A DNA stretch of 46,934 nucleotides. It comes from Actinomycetota bacterium (GTDB lineage Bacteria > Actinomycetota > Actinomycetes > Streptosporangiales > Streptosporangiaceae). Positions 27,732 to 35,983 of the stretch are shown in pieces. The stretch's first letter is position 1. Each line of letters begins with the position of its first letter. Location: positions 1 through 46,934 of the forward strand of contig DAHUZQ010000066.1 in NCBI GenBank assembly GCA_027306495.1, given 5' to 3'. The notes beneath the pieces were generated by a model, which worked only from the letters and a program-made list of their open reading frames with translations, ran no database searches and was not told the origin of the DNA. The position numbers and the translations under genes are program-made.

Positions 27732-28423
27732 GGCGCCGGCTCCCGGCCCATGGCGTCCAGGTGAGCGCCCAGCCGCCGGATCGCCTCCGCCGCGGCGATC
27801 GCGTGCCCACGCATCGTCCCGTGCCGGGTGTCGCCGCTGTAGAGATCGGCCTGCGACGAGGCGGGGTGACTGGTCAACTCGACGTGGAGGGTGCCGAACT
27901 CCGCCGCGATGACGGCGAGCCGGCATCCGAAGTCCCGCAGCCGCTCGCCCAGCCGCCTGCCGTAAGCGGCGGGCACGCCCGGCGCCCGGGAACGGTCGAA
28001 CGGGCCGGCCGTGATCACCTGTGCCCCGGCATGCGACAGGGCCGCGACGATCTCCCGCACCCGCGCCTCCACCACCTCCGCGTCGTAAGAGAAGCCCAGC
28101 AGGTCATAACCGCCGCAGGCGACCAGCGCCAGATCCGGCCGGAACTCCAGGGCCGGGGGAAGCTGACTGCGCGCCACCTCCGCCGCCGGGGTGTCGCGCA
28201 CGCCGAGGTTCCGGTAGGCCAGCCCTGGCCTGGCAAGCGACAGTTCGTGGGCGATCCGGTCGCACCAGGGCTGATCGGGGTAGCCCGGGGAGGGATCGCC
28301 GAGCCCCTCCGCGATGCTGTCGCCCATCGCCACGAACCGCTGCCAGGGATGTCCCCGCAGCAGGCGGCGCGCCTCTCCCTCCCGCAGGCACCACGGGTCA
28401 AGGGCCTCGGCTGTCACGCTCAC
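27728..28423 (-). CDS. SGNH/GDSL hydrolase
   Basis: A 231-residue protein of the SGNH hydrolase superfamily. Block I is FVAMGDSIAEGLGD with Ser 36, block II RNLGVRDT, block III ACGGYDLL, where the conserved Asn is Tyr 106, and block V SGDTRHGTMRGH with the Asp/His pair. The GGYD in place of GGND loses one oxyanion-hole residue, so esterase activity may be altered. No signal peptide is visible, so it acts in the cytosol, perhaps as an esterase, thioesterase or acyl transferase on a cluster intermediate. It overlaps both neighbours by 4 bases (E1 beta and the methyltransferase). Confidence 0.82.
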   Translation of the reverse strand: MSVTAEALDPWCLREGEARRLLRGHPWQRFVAMGDSIAEGLGDPSPGYPDQPWCDRIAHELSLARPGLAYRNLGVRDTPAAEVARSQLPPALEFRPDLALVACGGYDLLGFSYDAEVVEARVREIVAALSHAGAQVITAGPFDRSRAPGVPAAYGRRLGERLRDFGCRLAVIAAEFGTLHVELTSHPASSQADLYSGDTRHGTMRGHAIAAAEAIRRLGAHLDAMGREPAP

Positions 28424-29382
28424 TTCATCACCGACCGGATCGCTGATACCAGGGCGGCGCGGGCTGGCTGCACAGCCCGGTCCAGGCCCAGCGCGAACGG
28501 CAGCACCGACCCGTCCGGGCGGGTCACCCGGGCGGGCGGGGCGATCAGCCGCATGCCTTCGGCCGCGCTCGCCAGCACCTCGCCGGCCAGCCCACAGGAG
28601 CGGTTCGAGTCATCCATCACCACCAGGCGCCCGGTGCGCTCCAGCGAATCGGCCAGCGCGGGCCAGTCGAACGGGTACACCGTCCTGGGATCGAACACCT
28701 CCACGGAGACCTCGCCCGCGAGTTCACCGGCGGCGGCGAGCGCCTCGTGGACCAGGTGACCGACCGCGACGCAGGTGACGTCGGTACCCGCCCGGTGGAT
28801 GCGCGCCCGGCCGATGGGCACCGGGACGAGGTCCCGCGTCACGTCCTCCCTGACCCCCATCGCCCCGGCCGGCGCGAACACCACCGTCGGATCGTCTGAC
28901 CGGATCGCCGACACCAGCAGGCCGTAGGCGTCCGACGGCATGGCGGGCACGACCGTTGTCACCCCGACATGGGCGTAGATGCTGTAGGGGTGGTCGGAGT
29001 GCTGGCCCGCCCAGCCCTCCCGTGAGCCGGAACCGGGCACCACGTAGGTCACCGGCACCGCCACCTGGCCACCGGTCATCAGCGGGAACTTGTGTGCCTG
29101 GTTGGCGATCTGCTCCAGCACCAGGAAGAGCAGCGATGGGATCTGGAACTCGATGACCGGCCGCATGCCGCACAGCGCCGCGCCGGTCGCCAGGCTGGTG
29201 AAGGCCTGCTCGGAGATCGGTGTGTCCATCACCCGGCCCGGCCCGAACTGGGCCTGCAGCCCGAGCGTGAGCTGGGCCATCCCGGCACCCACGTCCTCAC
29301 CCAGGACGCACACCGACTCGTCCCGCGTGAGTTCGTCGCGCAGCGCCCGGTTCAGCGCCTTGGCATAGGAGAGCTTGGCCAT
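28420..29382 (-). CDS. E1 beta subunit of a 2-oxoacid dehydrogenase-like enzyme
   Basis: A 320-residue protein of the transketolase-like beta class. It starts MAKLSYAKALNRALRDEL, then CVLGEDVG, MDTPISEQAFTSLATGAAL and VVFAPAGAMG, which match the pyrimidine-binding half of E1 beta (the Glu in ISEQ activates TPP). The C-terminal part has VEVFDPRTVYPFDW, the normal E1 beta swivel domain. It shares a TGATG junction with E1 alpha. With no lipoyl E2 or E3 gene in the cluster, the acyl acceptor is open: CoA through a remote E2, or a carrier protein. PglB/PglC of phenylglycine pathways are E1-like pairs of this kind. Confidence 0.9.
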   Translation of the reverse strand: MAKLSYAKALNRALRDELTRDESVCVLGEDVGAGMAQLTLGLQAQFGPGRVMDTPISEQAFTSLATGAALCGMRPVIEFQIPSLLFLVLEQIANQAHKFPLMTGGQVAVPVTYVVPGSGSREGWAGQHSDHPYSIYAHVGVTTVVPAMPSDAYGLLVSAIRSDDPTVVFAPAGAMGVREDVTRDLVPVPIGRARIHRAGTDVTCVAVGHLVHEALAAAGELAGEVSVEVFDPRTVYPFDWPALADSLERTGRLVVMDDSNRSCGLAGEVLASAAEGMRLIAPPARVTRPDGSVLPFALGLDRAVQPARAALVSAIRSVMK

Positions 29383-30362
29383 CACCCCTCCCCTCCCCGG
29401 CCGCGCATGCCGCTGGCGTACAGGTAATCGAGCGCATCCGCCGGGTCCGGGTGGGGGCTGGCGAGCGCGAACTCCCGCGCCGCGGCGAGGATGGCGGCAG
29501 CCCGGGCATCCGCCTCCTCCCGCTCCTGCGGGGTGATCCGGGCTGCCTGGATGACCAGCGGGTCCCGCAGCCGCCACCGCTCGACCTCCTCCGCCGGCCG
29601 GTAGCTCAGCCGGATCCGCTGTTCCATCGTGTGGTGCGGCCCGAACCGGTAGGTGAGGCATTCCAGGAACGACGGGCCCGCCCCGGCGCGTGCCCGCTCC
29701 ACGGCCGCCGCCGCTGCCGAGCGGATGTCGACGGCATCCATCCCGTCAACCGTCTCGCCGGGGATGCCGAAACCCTGGGCGCGTGCCACCGCCGACCCGG
29801 CCAGCCCCGTCGATATCGGCATCGTGGTGGCGTATCCGTTGTTCTCGCACACGAAGATGACCGGCAGTTTCCACAGCGAGGCCAGGTTCATGGTCTCCAG
29901 CAGGACCCCTTGATTGAGGCCCCCGTCACCGAAGAAGGTCACCACCACCCGGCCCGAACGTGCCCGCTGGGACGCCCAGGCGGCCCCGGCGGCGATCGGC
30001 GCCGCCGCACCCACGATGGCGTTGGCACCGAGGATTCCGAGGCCCACGTCGGCCGCGTGCATGGATCCGCCGCGGCCGGCGTTCAGGCCAGTCGTGCGCC
30101 CGGCCAGTTCAGCGAGCATCCGTGCCGGGTCGGCCCCCTTGGCCAGCACGTGGCCGTGGCCACGATGAGTGCTGGTGATCAGGTCATCGTCGGCCAAGGC
30201 GGCGCACACCCCCACCGCGACAGCTTCCTCCCCGATGTAGGGGTGGATACCGCCGACAATGTCTCCCGACTTGACCAGCCGCAGAGCGGTTTCCTCGAAC
30301 TCCCGGATCAGCCGCATGCGCCCATACAGTTCGGCGGGGGTGTTCAGCGAGCGGGTCATCAC
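29382..30362 (-). CDS. E1 alpha subunit of a 2-oxoacid dehydrogenase-like enzyme
   Basis: A 326-residue protein with the TPP-pyrophosphate motif GDGGLNQG (residues 145-152) ending at NN (174-175), the hallmark GDG...NN. The acyl-acceptor-side motif RGGSMHAAD (97-105) and STHRGHGH (64-71) are present as in E1 alpha of the pyruvate, acetoin and branched-chain complexes. It decarboxylates a 2-oxoacid to an activated acyl-TPP. In this cluster the likely 2-oxoacids are 4-hydroxybenzoylformate (from HmO) or an arylpyruvate. The lack of E2/E3 and the two ACP genes suggest, but do not prove, transfer to a carrier protein. The stop overlaps the E1 beta start by one base. Confidence 0.9.
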   Translation of the reverse strand: MMTRSLNTPAELYGRMRLIREFEETALRLVKSGDIVGGIHPYIGEEAVAVGVCAALADDDLITSTHRGHGHVLAKGADPARMLAELAGRTTGLNAGRGGSMHAADVGLGILGANAIVGAAAPIAAGAAWASQRARSGRVVVTFFGDGGLNQGVLLETMNLASLWKLPVIFVCENNGYATTMPISTGLAGSAVARAQGFGIPGETVDGMDAVDIRSAAAAAVERARAGAGPSFLECLTYRFGPHHTMEQRIRLSYRPAEEVERWRLRDPLVIQAARITPQEREEADARAAAILAAAREFALASPHPDPADALDYLYASGMRGRGGEG

Positions 30363-30384
30363 ATCGCTCCTGCTGCCGGCGCTG

Positions 30385-31290
30385 CTACGCCGACCACAGC
30401 ACTGGGCAGAAGTCGGGATCGGCGTAATCCGGCTTCCCGTCCGGGGTCTTGCGGACCAGCGTGTCGTGGTTGTAGGTGAGCAGGCTGCCGTCCGGGCGGT
30501 GGTAGGGGCGCCACGCGTTCTCCCCGTCCTGCAGGTGCAGCGAAATGGCGCGGCGGGGCCGGTCGCTGACGTTGTGACCGCTGCCGTGGTAAATGCGGCA
30601 GTGATGGAAGCTCATATGACCTTTGGGGATCTCCATCGGGATCGAATTCACTTCGGCGCCGTTGGCCTGCGCGGTCTGACGCAGGATCGACTCCAGTTCG
30701 CTGCGGTCACGGCGGGCGAAGTGGCGGGTCGAATCGTCGCCCTCGATCTCCTTCCACAGATGGCTGCCGTCGATCATGGTGATCGTCCCCATCTCCACGC
30801 CGCAGTCGTGGCAGGGGATGAACGCGGTGAGCATCGCCTCTGAGGTGCAGGTCTGCCAGTAGTGCCGGTCCATGTGCCAGGGGACGAGGTTGGTGACCTC
30901 ACCCGGCGTGGGCGGCTTGTATATCAGGGTGGACTGGAACACCCTGATCTGGCTTGCCTGCGCCAGCCGCGCGGCCACCGCCCCGATCACCGGCTTGAGC
31001 AGGATCGCGGCAATGGCCGCACTCTCATAGTGGACGTAGTCGTTGTGCCGTTGCACCGGCCCCTGGGAGGGCTCCCAGTAGGCCAGGTTGGGGGGCCGGG
31101 ACGGCAGGTCACGGGCCCGTTCCCCGGCGTAGAACCCCTCACTGGCCTCGACCAGCGCATCCACCTCGGCGTCGGTGAAAAGCCGTTTGGACAGATACCA
31201 CCCGTGCTCGGCGTACCCACGCACGTCCTCTTCGGAGGGGAGCAGGTCAGGGTCCACCTGGGGCATTCCGGCGATCGTGGTCACGGTCAT
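30385..31290 (-). CDS. PhyH-type Fe(II)/2-oxoglutarate dioxygenase
   Basis: A 301-residue protein of the phytanoyl-CoA dioxygenase family. The iron site is His 139 and Asp 141 (VPWHMDRHYW) with the distal His 235 (IYHGSGHN), and Arg 246/247 in DRPRRAIS can bind 2-oxoglutarate. Other parts fit the jelly-roll: FIPCHDCGVEMGTITMIDGS and GHMSFHHCR. Such enzymes hydroxylate CoA- or ACP-bound acyl chains or free amino acids; in clusters they often hydroxylate at the beta position. Its stop is 22 bases before E1 alpha and its start overlaps HmaS by 4 bases, so it is in the core of the operon. Confidence 0.9.
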   Translation of the reverse strand: MTVTTIAGMPQVDPDLLPSEEDVRGYAEHGWYLSKRLFTDAEVDALVEASEGFYAGERARDLPSRPPNLAYWEPSQGPVQRHNDYVHYESAAIAAILLKPVIGAVAARLAQASQIRVFQSTLIYKPPTPGEVTNLVPWHMDRHYWQTCTSEAMLTAFIPCHDCGVEMGTITMIDGSHLWKEIEGDDSTRHFARRDRSELESILRQTAQANGAEVNSIPMEIPKGHMSFHHCRIYHGSGHNVSDRPRRAISLHLQDGENAWRPYHRPDGSLLTYNHDTLVRKTPDGKPDYADPDFCPVLWSA

Positions 31291-32339
31291 CCTCTCTCTC
31301 CGGCCAGTGCCTCATACAGGGACTTGATGTTGCTGGTGCCGAACGTGAGCGCCCCCCGCCGCTCGATGAGCTCGAAGAAGAACGTCCGCCGCTCGTGGGT
31401 GGAGACCGCGAATATCTGGAACAGTTCCCCCCACCTGTCCCGGTCGGCGAGGATGTGCAGGCCCGCGAGTTCGGGAACCGGCACCGAGAGGCCCCCGAGC
31501 CGGCCCGGCAGTGCCCGGTAGTACTCGGGTGGGGTCACCAGGAAGTGCACGCCCCGGCTTGCCGCGGACCGCACCGCCTGCCTGATGTCGGTGGTCCGCA
31601 GCGCGACGTGCTGGACTCCCGCCCCGCCGTGCTCGCGCAGGAAGTCATCGATCTGCCCGGGTTCGCGGGTCACGTCGGGCTCGAGGATGGTGAAAGTGGC
31701 TTCCCGCGCCGGATCCTGGACGACCTTCGACATCATCGCCTGCCCGCCGACCTCGATCCGTTCCTCGAAGACCTCGGCCAGCCCGAAGGCCTGCTGATAG
31801 AGCCGCACCGTGGGGATGAGCTCACCGGCTGGCAGGATCAGCGCCAGATGGTCGATCGTCTCCAGCAGGCCGTCATCGGCCTGCTGGGGGCGCGACATGG
31901 TGATGTGGCCCGGCCAGAAGTCATCCGCCGGCCCGCTGCGCTCGACGAAGCTGTGCAGCACATCACCGAAACCGGTCACCGCCGCCATGCCGACCCGGCT
32001 TCCCGCGGATTCCGCGTAGGCCGGCGGGCTGACCCCGGTCACCGGCCCCCCGACCACCTCGGCGTAGGCGGCACGCACATCGTCGGTCCGCAGGGCGACA
32101 ACGGCGACCCCGTCGCCGTGCCGGCGCACATACTCGCCGGCCGGACTGCCCGGCGGCCCGGAGGTTATTAAGAGCTGGATACGGCCCTTGCGCAGGAGCA
32201 GCGACCGGTGTGCAGCCGTTTCGCCGGAGGGCTCACTGCGCCCGTGGACCGCGAACCCATACGCGTGCTGCCAGGAGTTCGCACAGCTCTCCGGATCGGA
32301 TACGTAGAACTCGACGTGGTCGATGCCCTGGATCTTCAT
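31287..32339 (-). CDS. hmaS: 4-Hydroxymandelate synthase (HmaS-like; HPPD family)
   Basis: A 350-residue two-VOC-domain protein of the 4-hydroxyphenylpyruvate dioxygenase family. Iron ligands are His 164 (IDHLAL), His 244 (VQHVAL) and Glu 323 (FFFELIERRGA); the end is FGTSNIKSLYEALAGERG. HPPD makes homogentisate, HmaS makes 4-hydroxymandelate from the same substrate. I choose HmaS because the hydroxymandelate oxidase and HpgT genes are in the same operon and no other tyrosine-catabolism gene is present. Sequence alone cannot settle this. The protein overlaps the dioxygenase gene by 4 bases. Confidence 0.83.
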   Translation of the reverse strand: MKIQGIDHVEFYVSDPESCANSWQHAYGFAVHGRSEPSGETAAHRSLLLRKGRIQLLITSGPPGSPAGEYVRRHGDGVAVVALRTDDVRAAYAEVVGGPVTGVSPPAYAESAGSRVGMAAVTGFGDVLHSFVERSGPADDFWPGHITMSRPQQADDGLLETIDHLALILPAGELIPTVRLYQQAFGLAEVFEERIEVGGQAMMSKVVQDPAREATFTILEPDVTREPGQIDDFLREHGGAGVQHVALRTTDIRQAVRSAASRGVHFLVTPPEYYRALPGRLGGLSVPVPELAGLHILADRDRWGELFQIFAVSTHERRTFFFELIERRGALTFGTSNIKSLYEALAGERG

Positions 32340-32380
32340 TGGTCCTTCATCCCTTTCACTGCCTTGGGAGGTGCGCCTGG

Positions 32381-33661
32381 TCAGCCGGCGAGCCGCACCT
32401 CCCGCTGCCGGGCGGTGCTCGCCCGGCCGAAGAGCAAGCTGACGTTGTGCCCGCCGAAAGCGAACGAGTTCGACAGAGCCACCTCAACCCGCCCCCGTCG
32501 CGCCTGCCCCCGGACGTGATCCAGGGCGCATTCCGGGTCGGGATCGGCCAGGTTGCCGGTGGGCGGCAGCAGCCCGCCACACACGGCGAGCGCGCTCGCG
32601 GCCGCCTCCACCGCACCGGAGGCGCCGAGCATGTGGCCGGTCACCGCCTTGATCGAGCTGACCGCCGGCCCGCCGTCACCGAACACCGCCCGGATGGCTG
32701 CGGCCTCGGCCACATCGCCCCGCTTGGTGGCGGTCCCGTGCGCGTTGACGTAACCGACGTCGGACGGCGCCAGGCCCGCCGTGGCCAGCGCCATCCGCAT
32801 GCACGCCGCCGCCCCCTCGCCGTCCGGCCTGGGCATCGTCGGATGGAAGGCGTCAGTGGTGGCACCCCACCCGATGATGTCGGCATAGGCGCCGCGGCCG
32901 CGGGCATCGGCATGCCCCGTCCGCTCCACGACGAAGATCCCCGCCCCTTCGCCGAGCACGAAGCCGTTGCGCCGCTTGTCGAATGGGCGGCTCGCGTGCG
33001 CCGGGTCGTCCCAGCCACGGGCCAGCGCCCGGGCATTGCCGAACGCGGCCGCGATGGTCGGGTGCAGTGGCGACTCCGTTCCACCACACACGACCACGTC
33101 GGCCTCACCGCCCTTGATCAGCCGGTACGCCTCGGCTACCGCGTGCGCGCCCGCCGCGCAGGCGGTGACGGGGGTGGAACTGAACCCCCGGATGCCATAT
33201 TTGATGGCGATCCGGGCCGTCGCCATGTTGAAGAGCATCCCGGGGAGCAGATAGGGGCTGACGGCCGCGCGGCCCCTGGCCAGCCGGGCAGCCGCGGCGT
33301 GCTCGAAGGTCTCGAGCCCGCCGCCGCCGGTGGCGACGACGACCGCGACCCGGGCCGGATCAACGTCCCGGCCCACCTCCAGGCCGGCGTCGGACAGCGC
33401 GTCAGCGGCCGCTGCCATGGCGAGCACGATGAAGCGGTCGACCATGCGGGTCTCGGTGGGGGGCATGACACTGGCCGGGTCGATCTGCGGGGAGAATCCA
33501 GCGACCTCGAGGTCCAGCGCCACCGGGTGGGTCTCCGGCGGCCGGCGCAGGCCGGAGCGGGCCTCGCACAGACCGCCGAAGACCTCCGCGACGTCCCGCC
33601 CGAGGGGCGTGACCAGCCCGATGCCCGTGATCGCGGCGCCGTCGCCACCTTGTGCAGTCAT
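32381..33661 (-). CDS. FabF-type ketosynthase (canonical Cys-His-His)
   Basis: A 426-residue beta-ketoacyl synthase. The nucleophile Cys 168 sits in TPVTACAAGAHAV, His 308 in VNAHGTATKRGD, Lys 338 and His 343 in SSIKAVTGHMLGASG, and the C-terminal FGGHNVSLLF loop closes the active site. All FabF catalytic residues are intact. It should condense a carrier-bound acyl group with a malonyl-type unit. It lies directly upstream of HmaS and downstream of a ligase. With the second ketosynthase (35980-37125) and the ketosynthase-N-like protein it forms a set resembling aryl polyene and type II PKS systems. No malonyl transferase is in the window, so it would rely on FabD. Confidence 0.9.
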   Translation of the reverse strand: MTAQGGDGAAITGIGLVTPLGRDVAEVFGGLCEARSGLRRPPETHPVALDLEVAGFSPQIDPASVMPPTETRMVDRFIVLAMAAAADALSDAGLEVGRDVDPARVAVVVATGGGGLETFEHAAAARLARGRAAVSPYLLPGMLFNMATARIAIKYGIRGFSSTPVTACAAGAHAVAEAYRLIKGGEADVVVCGGTESPLHPTIAAAFGNARALARGWDDPAHASRPFDKRRNGFVLGEGAGIFVVERTGHADARGRGAYADIIGWGATTDAFHPTMPRPDGEGAAACMRMALATAGLAPSDVGYVNAHGTATKRGDVAEAAAIRAVFGDGGPAVSSIKAVTGHMLGASGAVEAAASALAVCGGLLPPTGNLADPDPECALDHVRGQARRGRVEVALSNSFAFGGHNVSLLFGRASTARQREVRLAG

Positions 33662-33707
33662 TGTCACCCGCCTTTGCATGGCCAGCCTGTGTCCCAACCC
33701 GGCCGCA

Positions 33708-35327
33708 TCACCGGCTGGCGCCGGCACGGTGGCGTTCCCGCAGGACGAACTTGCGGACCTTGCCGGTCGCGGTGAACGGCAGCGCGGAATCGTCGATGAG
33801 CCGGACCTCACGCAGCGTGGCGGCCACCGCCGGCTCCAGCGCGGCGGCGATCGGCGCGGTGTAGTCGGCGGTGCGGTCCGCACCCGCGGCGAGTTGCACC
33901 AGCACGTCGGTGACCACCCGGCCGGTGGCCTGCGGGACCGCCACGACGGTGCAATCCAGCACCTGCGGGCACGCACGCAGGATGGCTTCCTCGCTGGCGG
34001 CGGTGTGCAGCTGGGATCCGTTGCCGAGGTCGATCGTGTCCACCTTGCGGTCCAGGTGGTAGTAGTAGCCCTCCTCGTCGCGGTAGACCAGGTCACCGGT
34101 GAGGAAGTAACCCTGGAACCGGGTCCGGTACGTGGCGGCCGAGTCGTTCCAGTAGCCGAGCGAGAGCGTGGGGGAACGGGTGCCGAGTTCGCCGATCTCG
34201 CCCGCCGGGAGTTGCTCGCCGTCCGGGCCGAACACGGCCACCTCGGCGAAGGAGTGCGGGCGCCCGATGCACCTGCCGTAGCGGTTGGTCTGCGGCGTGT
34301 GCGCGATGTGGAAGTGCGAATGCCCCATCTCGCTCGACCCCAGCCCGTCCACGAAGACCGACCCGGACACGCGCTGCCTGCCGGAAGGTCCCAGGGTCTC
34401 GTGGCTCCCCAGGGAAACCAGCTGCCGGATGTGGGACTCGTGGGCGCAGTCGCCGGTGTTCCACCACAGCGCGACCGAACTCACGTCCGCGTCGGCGACG
34501 CCGGCCTTGACCAGGTCGGGCCAGGTGGCCGAGAAGCCGATGACGCTGCGTGGCCGCCAGCGCTCGATTGCGGCGAGCGTGCCGGTCCCGTCCTGCCCGG
34601 ACAGCATGAGCGCTTCGCCACCGTTGGCTATGGCGAGGTTGATGGTGATGATCCCGGCCGCGTGCGCCGGCGGCATCGCACTCAGCATCCGCTCCGAGCC
34701 CTGCGGGCGTGGCAGCGCGAGCCGGTACCGGATCGCCGCGAAGAGGCTGGCGTGCGAGTGCACCACCGCCTTGGGCACCCCTGTCGTCCCCGAGGAATGG
34801 GTGATCGCCACCGGATCTGACGGGTAGTACACGTAGGGATCGCCGGCCGCATCCGGATCCCCGGCCGCCAGATCGGCGAAGTCCGCCAGCAGCGGGGTGC
34901 CGGTATCGTGCTCGGCCAGCATCTGCGCGTGTGCCCGGTCGGTGATCAGGCCCACGGCCCGCAGCCGGGTCAGGTACGGGACCAGGTAATCAACTGCCAC
35001 TCCGGGGTTGATCAGCGCCGGGATGGCACCCAGGCGGGTCAGCGCGAGGAACGTCAGCGCTGTGTCGGCAGCCGTCGCGGCGCAGACCGCGACCGGGTCG
35101 CGCCGCCGGATCCCAAGGCCCCGCAGGGCCGCGGCACGCGCGCGGGTGAGCCGGTCGAGGTCGGATGTGGTCAGTGGCTCCCAGGCGGCATGGCCACCGC
35201 AGGCGGTATCGAAGGTGAGGACCGGCTCAGCAAGCCGCTCTCCCCATGCCAGCAGGGTTGTCAGCACATTGCCCGCCCCGACGTCGCCGTCGGTGGCCAG
35301 GCGTGCCCGCAGGTTCTTGGTCGCCAT
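33708..35327 (-). CDS. Adenylate-forming ligase (ANL superfamily)
   Basis: A 539-residue ligase with THSSGTTGVPKAVVHSHASL as the phosphate loop, DGLGSSEMGHSHFH at the position of the A5 motif, GYFLTGDLVYRDEEGYYYHL for the hinge, and Lys in PFTATGKVRKFVLRERH. It should form an acyl-adenylate and then a thioester with CoA or an ACP. The A5 region (SSEMGHSHF) is unusual, so the acid may not be a common fatty acid; an aryl acid or arylglycine is possible. GGTGAG lies before the ATG at 35327. It sits 11 bases after the ketosynthase-N-like gene, on the same transcript. Confidence 0.88.
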   Translation of the reverse strand: MATKNLRARLATDGDVGAGNVLTTLLAWGERLAEPVLTFDTACGGHAAWEPLTTSDLDRLTRARAAALRGLGIRRRDPVAVCAATAADTALTFLALTRLGAIPALINPGVAVDYLVPYLTRLRAVGLITDRAHAQMLAEHDTGTPLLADFADLAAGDPDAAGDPYVYYPSDPVAITHSSGTTGVPKAVVHSHASLFAAIRYRLALPRPQGSERMLSAMPPAHAAGIITINLAIANGGEALMLSGQDGTGTLAAIERWRPRSVIGFSATWPDLVKAGVADADVSSVALWWNTGDCAHESHIRQLVSLGSHETLGPSGRQRVSGSVFVDGLGSSEMGHSHFHIAHTPQTNRYGRCIGRPHSFAEVAVFGPDGEQLPAGEIGELGTRSPTLSLGYWNDSAATYRTRFQGYFLTGDLVYRDEEGYYYHLDRKVDTIDLGNGSQLHTAASEEAILRACPQVLDCTVVAVPQATGRVVTDVLVQLAAGADRTADYTAPIAAALEPAVAATLREVRLIDDSALPFTATGKVRKFVLRERHRAGASR

Positions 35328-35338
35328 GACAGCTCACC

Positions 35339-35983
35339 TCATCCGTTCTGAATCGGGGGCGGGATAACCGCGGCAACCGGCGGCGGCCAGGATTCCGGCC
35401 CCGCAAGCAGCGCGCGGGCGTAACCGGCCTCACTGTCCGTCCGCGCCTGGGTGGCGATCACGATCAGCACGGCGTCGGTGTCGCCGTCGTCAATGAGCAG
35501 TTCCGCGCTCACCCAGGCGTCGGCCAGCGCGTCGAGACGGGGAATGGTGCACAGCACCGGGCCGCCCAGGCCCCACCGAGCGGCGATGTGGCCGGCGACG
35601 GCGTTGTGATTGGACTGGAAGAACAGCAGCGGCGGAACCCGCCGACCGTGATCGACGGCGTCGGCCACGGCGGCGGCGGTCCCCACGTCACCGGTCGCGC
35701 TGGCCACCAGAATGCCGGTGCGCCCTCCCCGGGCCGGATCGGCGGGCGGCTCCCCGAAGTAGGACCGCAGGCACCGGTTCGCCACCTCTGCCACCAGCGG
35801 GCTGAACGAGGAGGTCACGAATCCGGGAATGCCCGGCAGGACGTCGCCCGGCAGCTGCGGCCAGCAAGCTTCCGCGAGAACCACCGGGTCTCCCCGCGCA
35901 TCGGTGCCCGCTGGTGGGCCGGCCGGCCGGGCCCGCGTGTCCGGGGCCGCGCCCTCGCCGGAGGCGATCACGGGGCTTGTCAT
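35339..35983 (-). CDS. Ketosynthase N-terminal-like protein (PF13723 type, chain-length-factor-like)
   Basis: A 214-residue protein resembling the stand-alone 'beta-ketoacyl synthase, N-terminal' proteins of aryl polyene clusters. Recognisable parts are GFVTSSFSPLVAEVANRCLR, RTGILVASATGDV and FFQSNHNAVAGHIAARWGLG, then GPVLCTIPRLDALADAW and DAVLIVIAT. It has no catalytic Cys-His-His set and is too short for a full ketosynthase. It may act as a scaffold or chain-length partner to the adjoining ketosynthase, whose stop it overlaps by 4 bases. The exact function of this family is poorly known. Confidence 0.75.
   Translation of the reverse strand: MTSPVIASGEGAAPDTRARPAGPPAGTDARGDPVVLAEACWPQLPGDVLPGIPGFVTSSFSPLVAEVANRCLRSYFGEPPADPARGGRTGILVASATGDVGTAAAVADAVDHGRRVPPLLFFQSNHNAVAGHIAARWGLGGPVLCTIPRLDALADAWVSAELLIDDGDTDAVLIVIATQARTDSEAGYARALLAGPESWPPPVAAVIPPPIQNG

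Noticed and set aside
30259-30843. A plus-strand frame with a coding-like Ala/Val-rich translation over the PhyH and E1 alpha genes
   Set aside because: It is antisense to two genes with clear catalytic motifs and matches no family I know.
31287-32339. Ordinary HPPD for tyrosine breakdown
   Set aside because: No homogentisate dioxygenase or other catabolic gene is present, while hydroxymandelate oxidase and HpgT genes are in the same operon, so HmaS is preferred; it remains possible on sequence alone.
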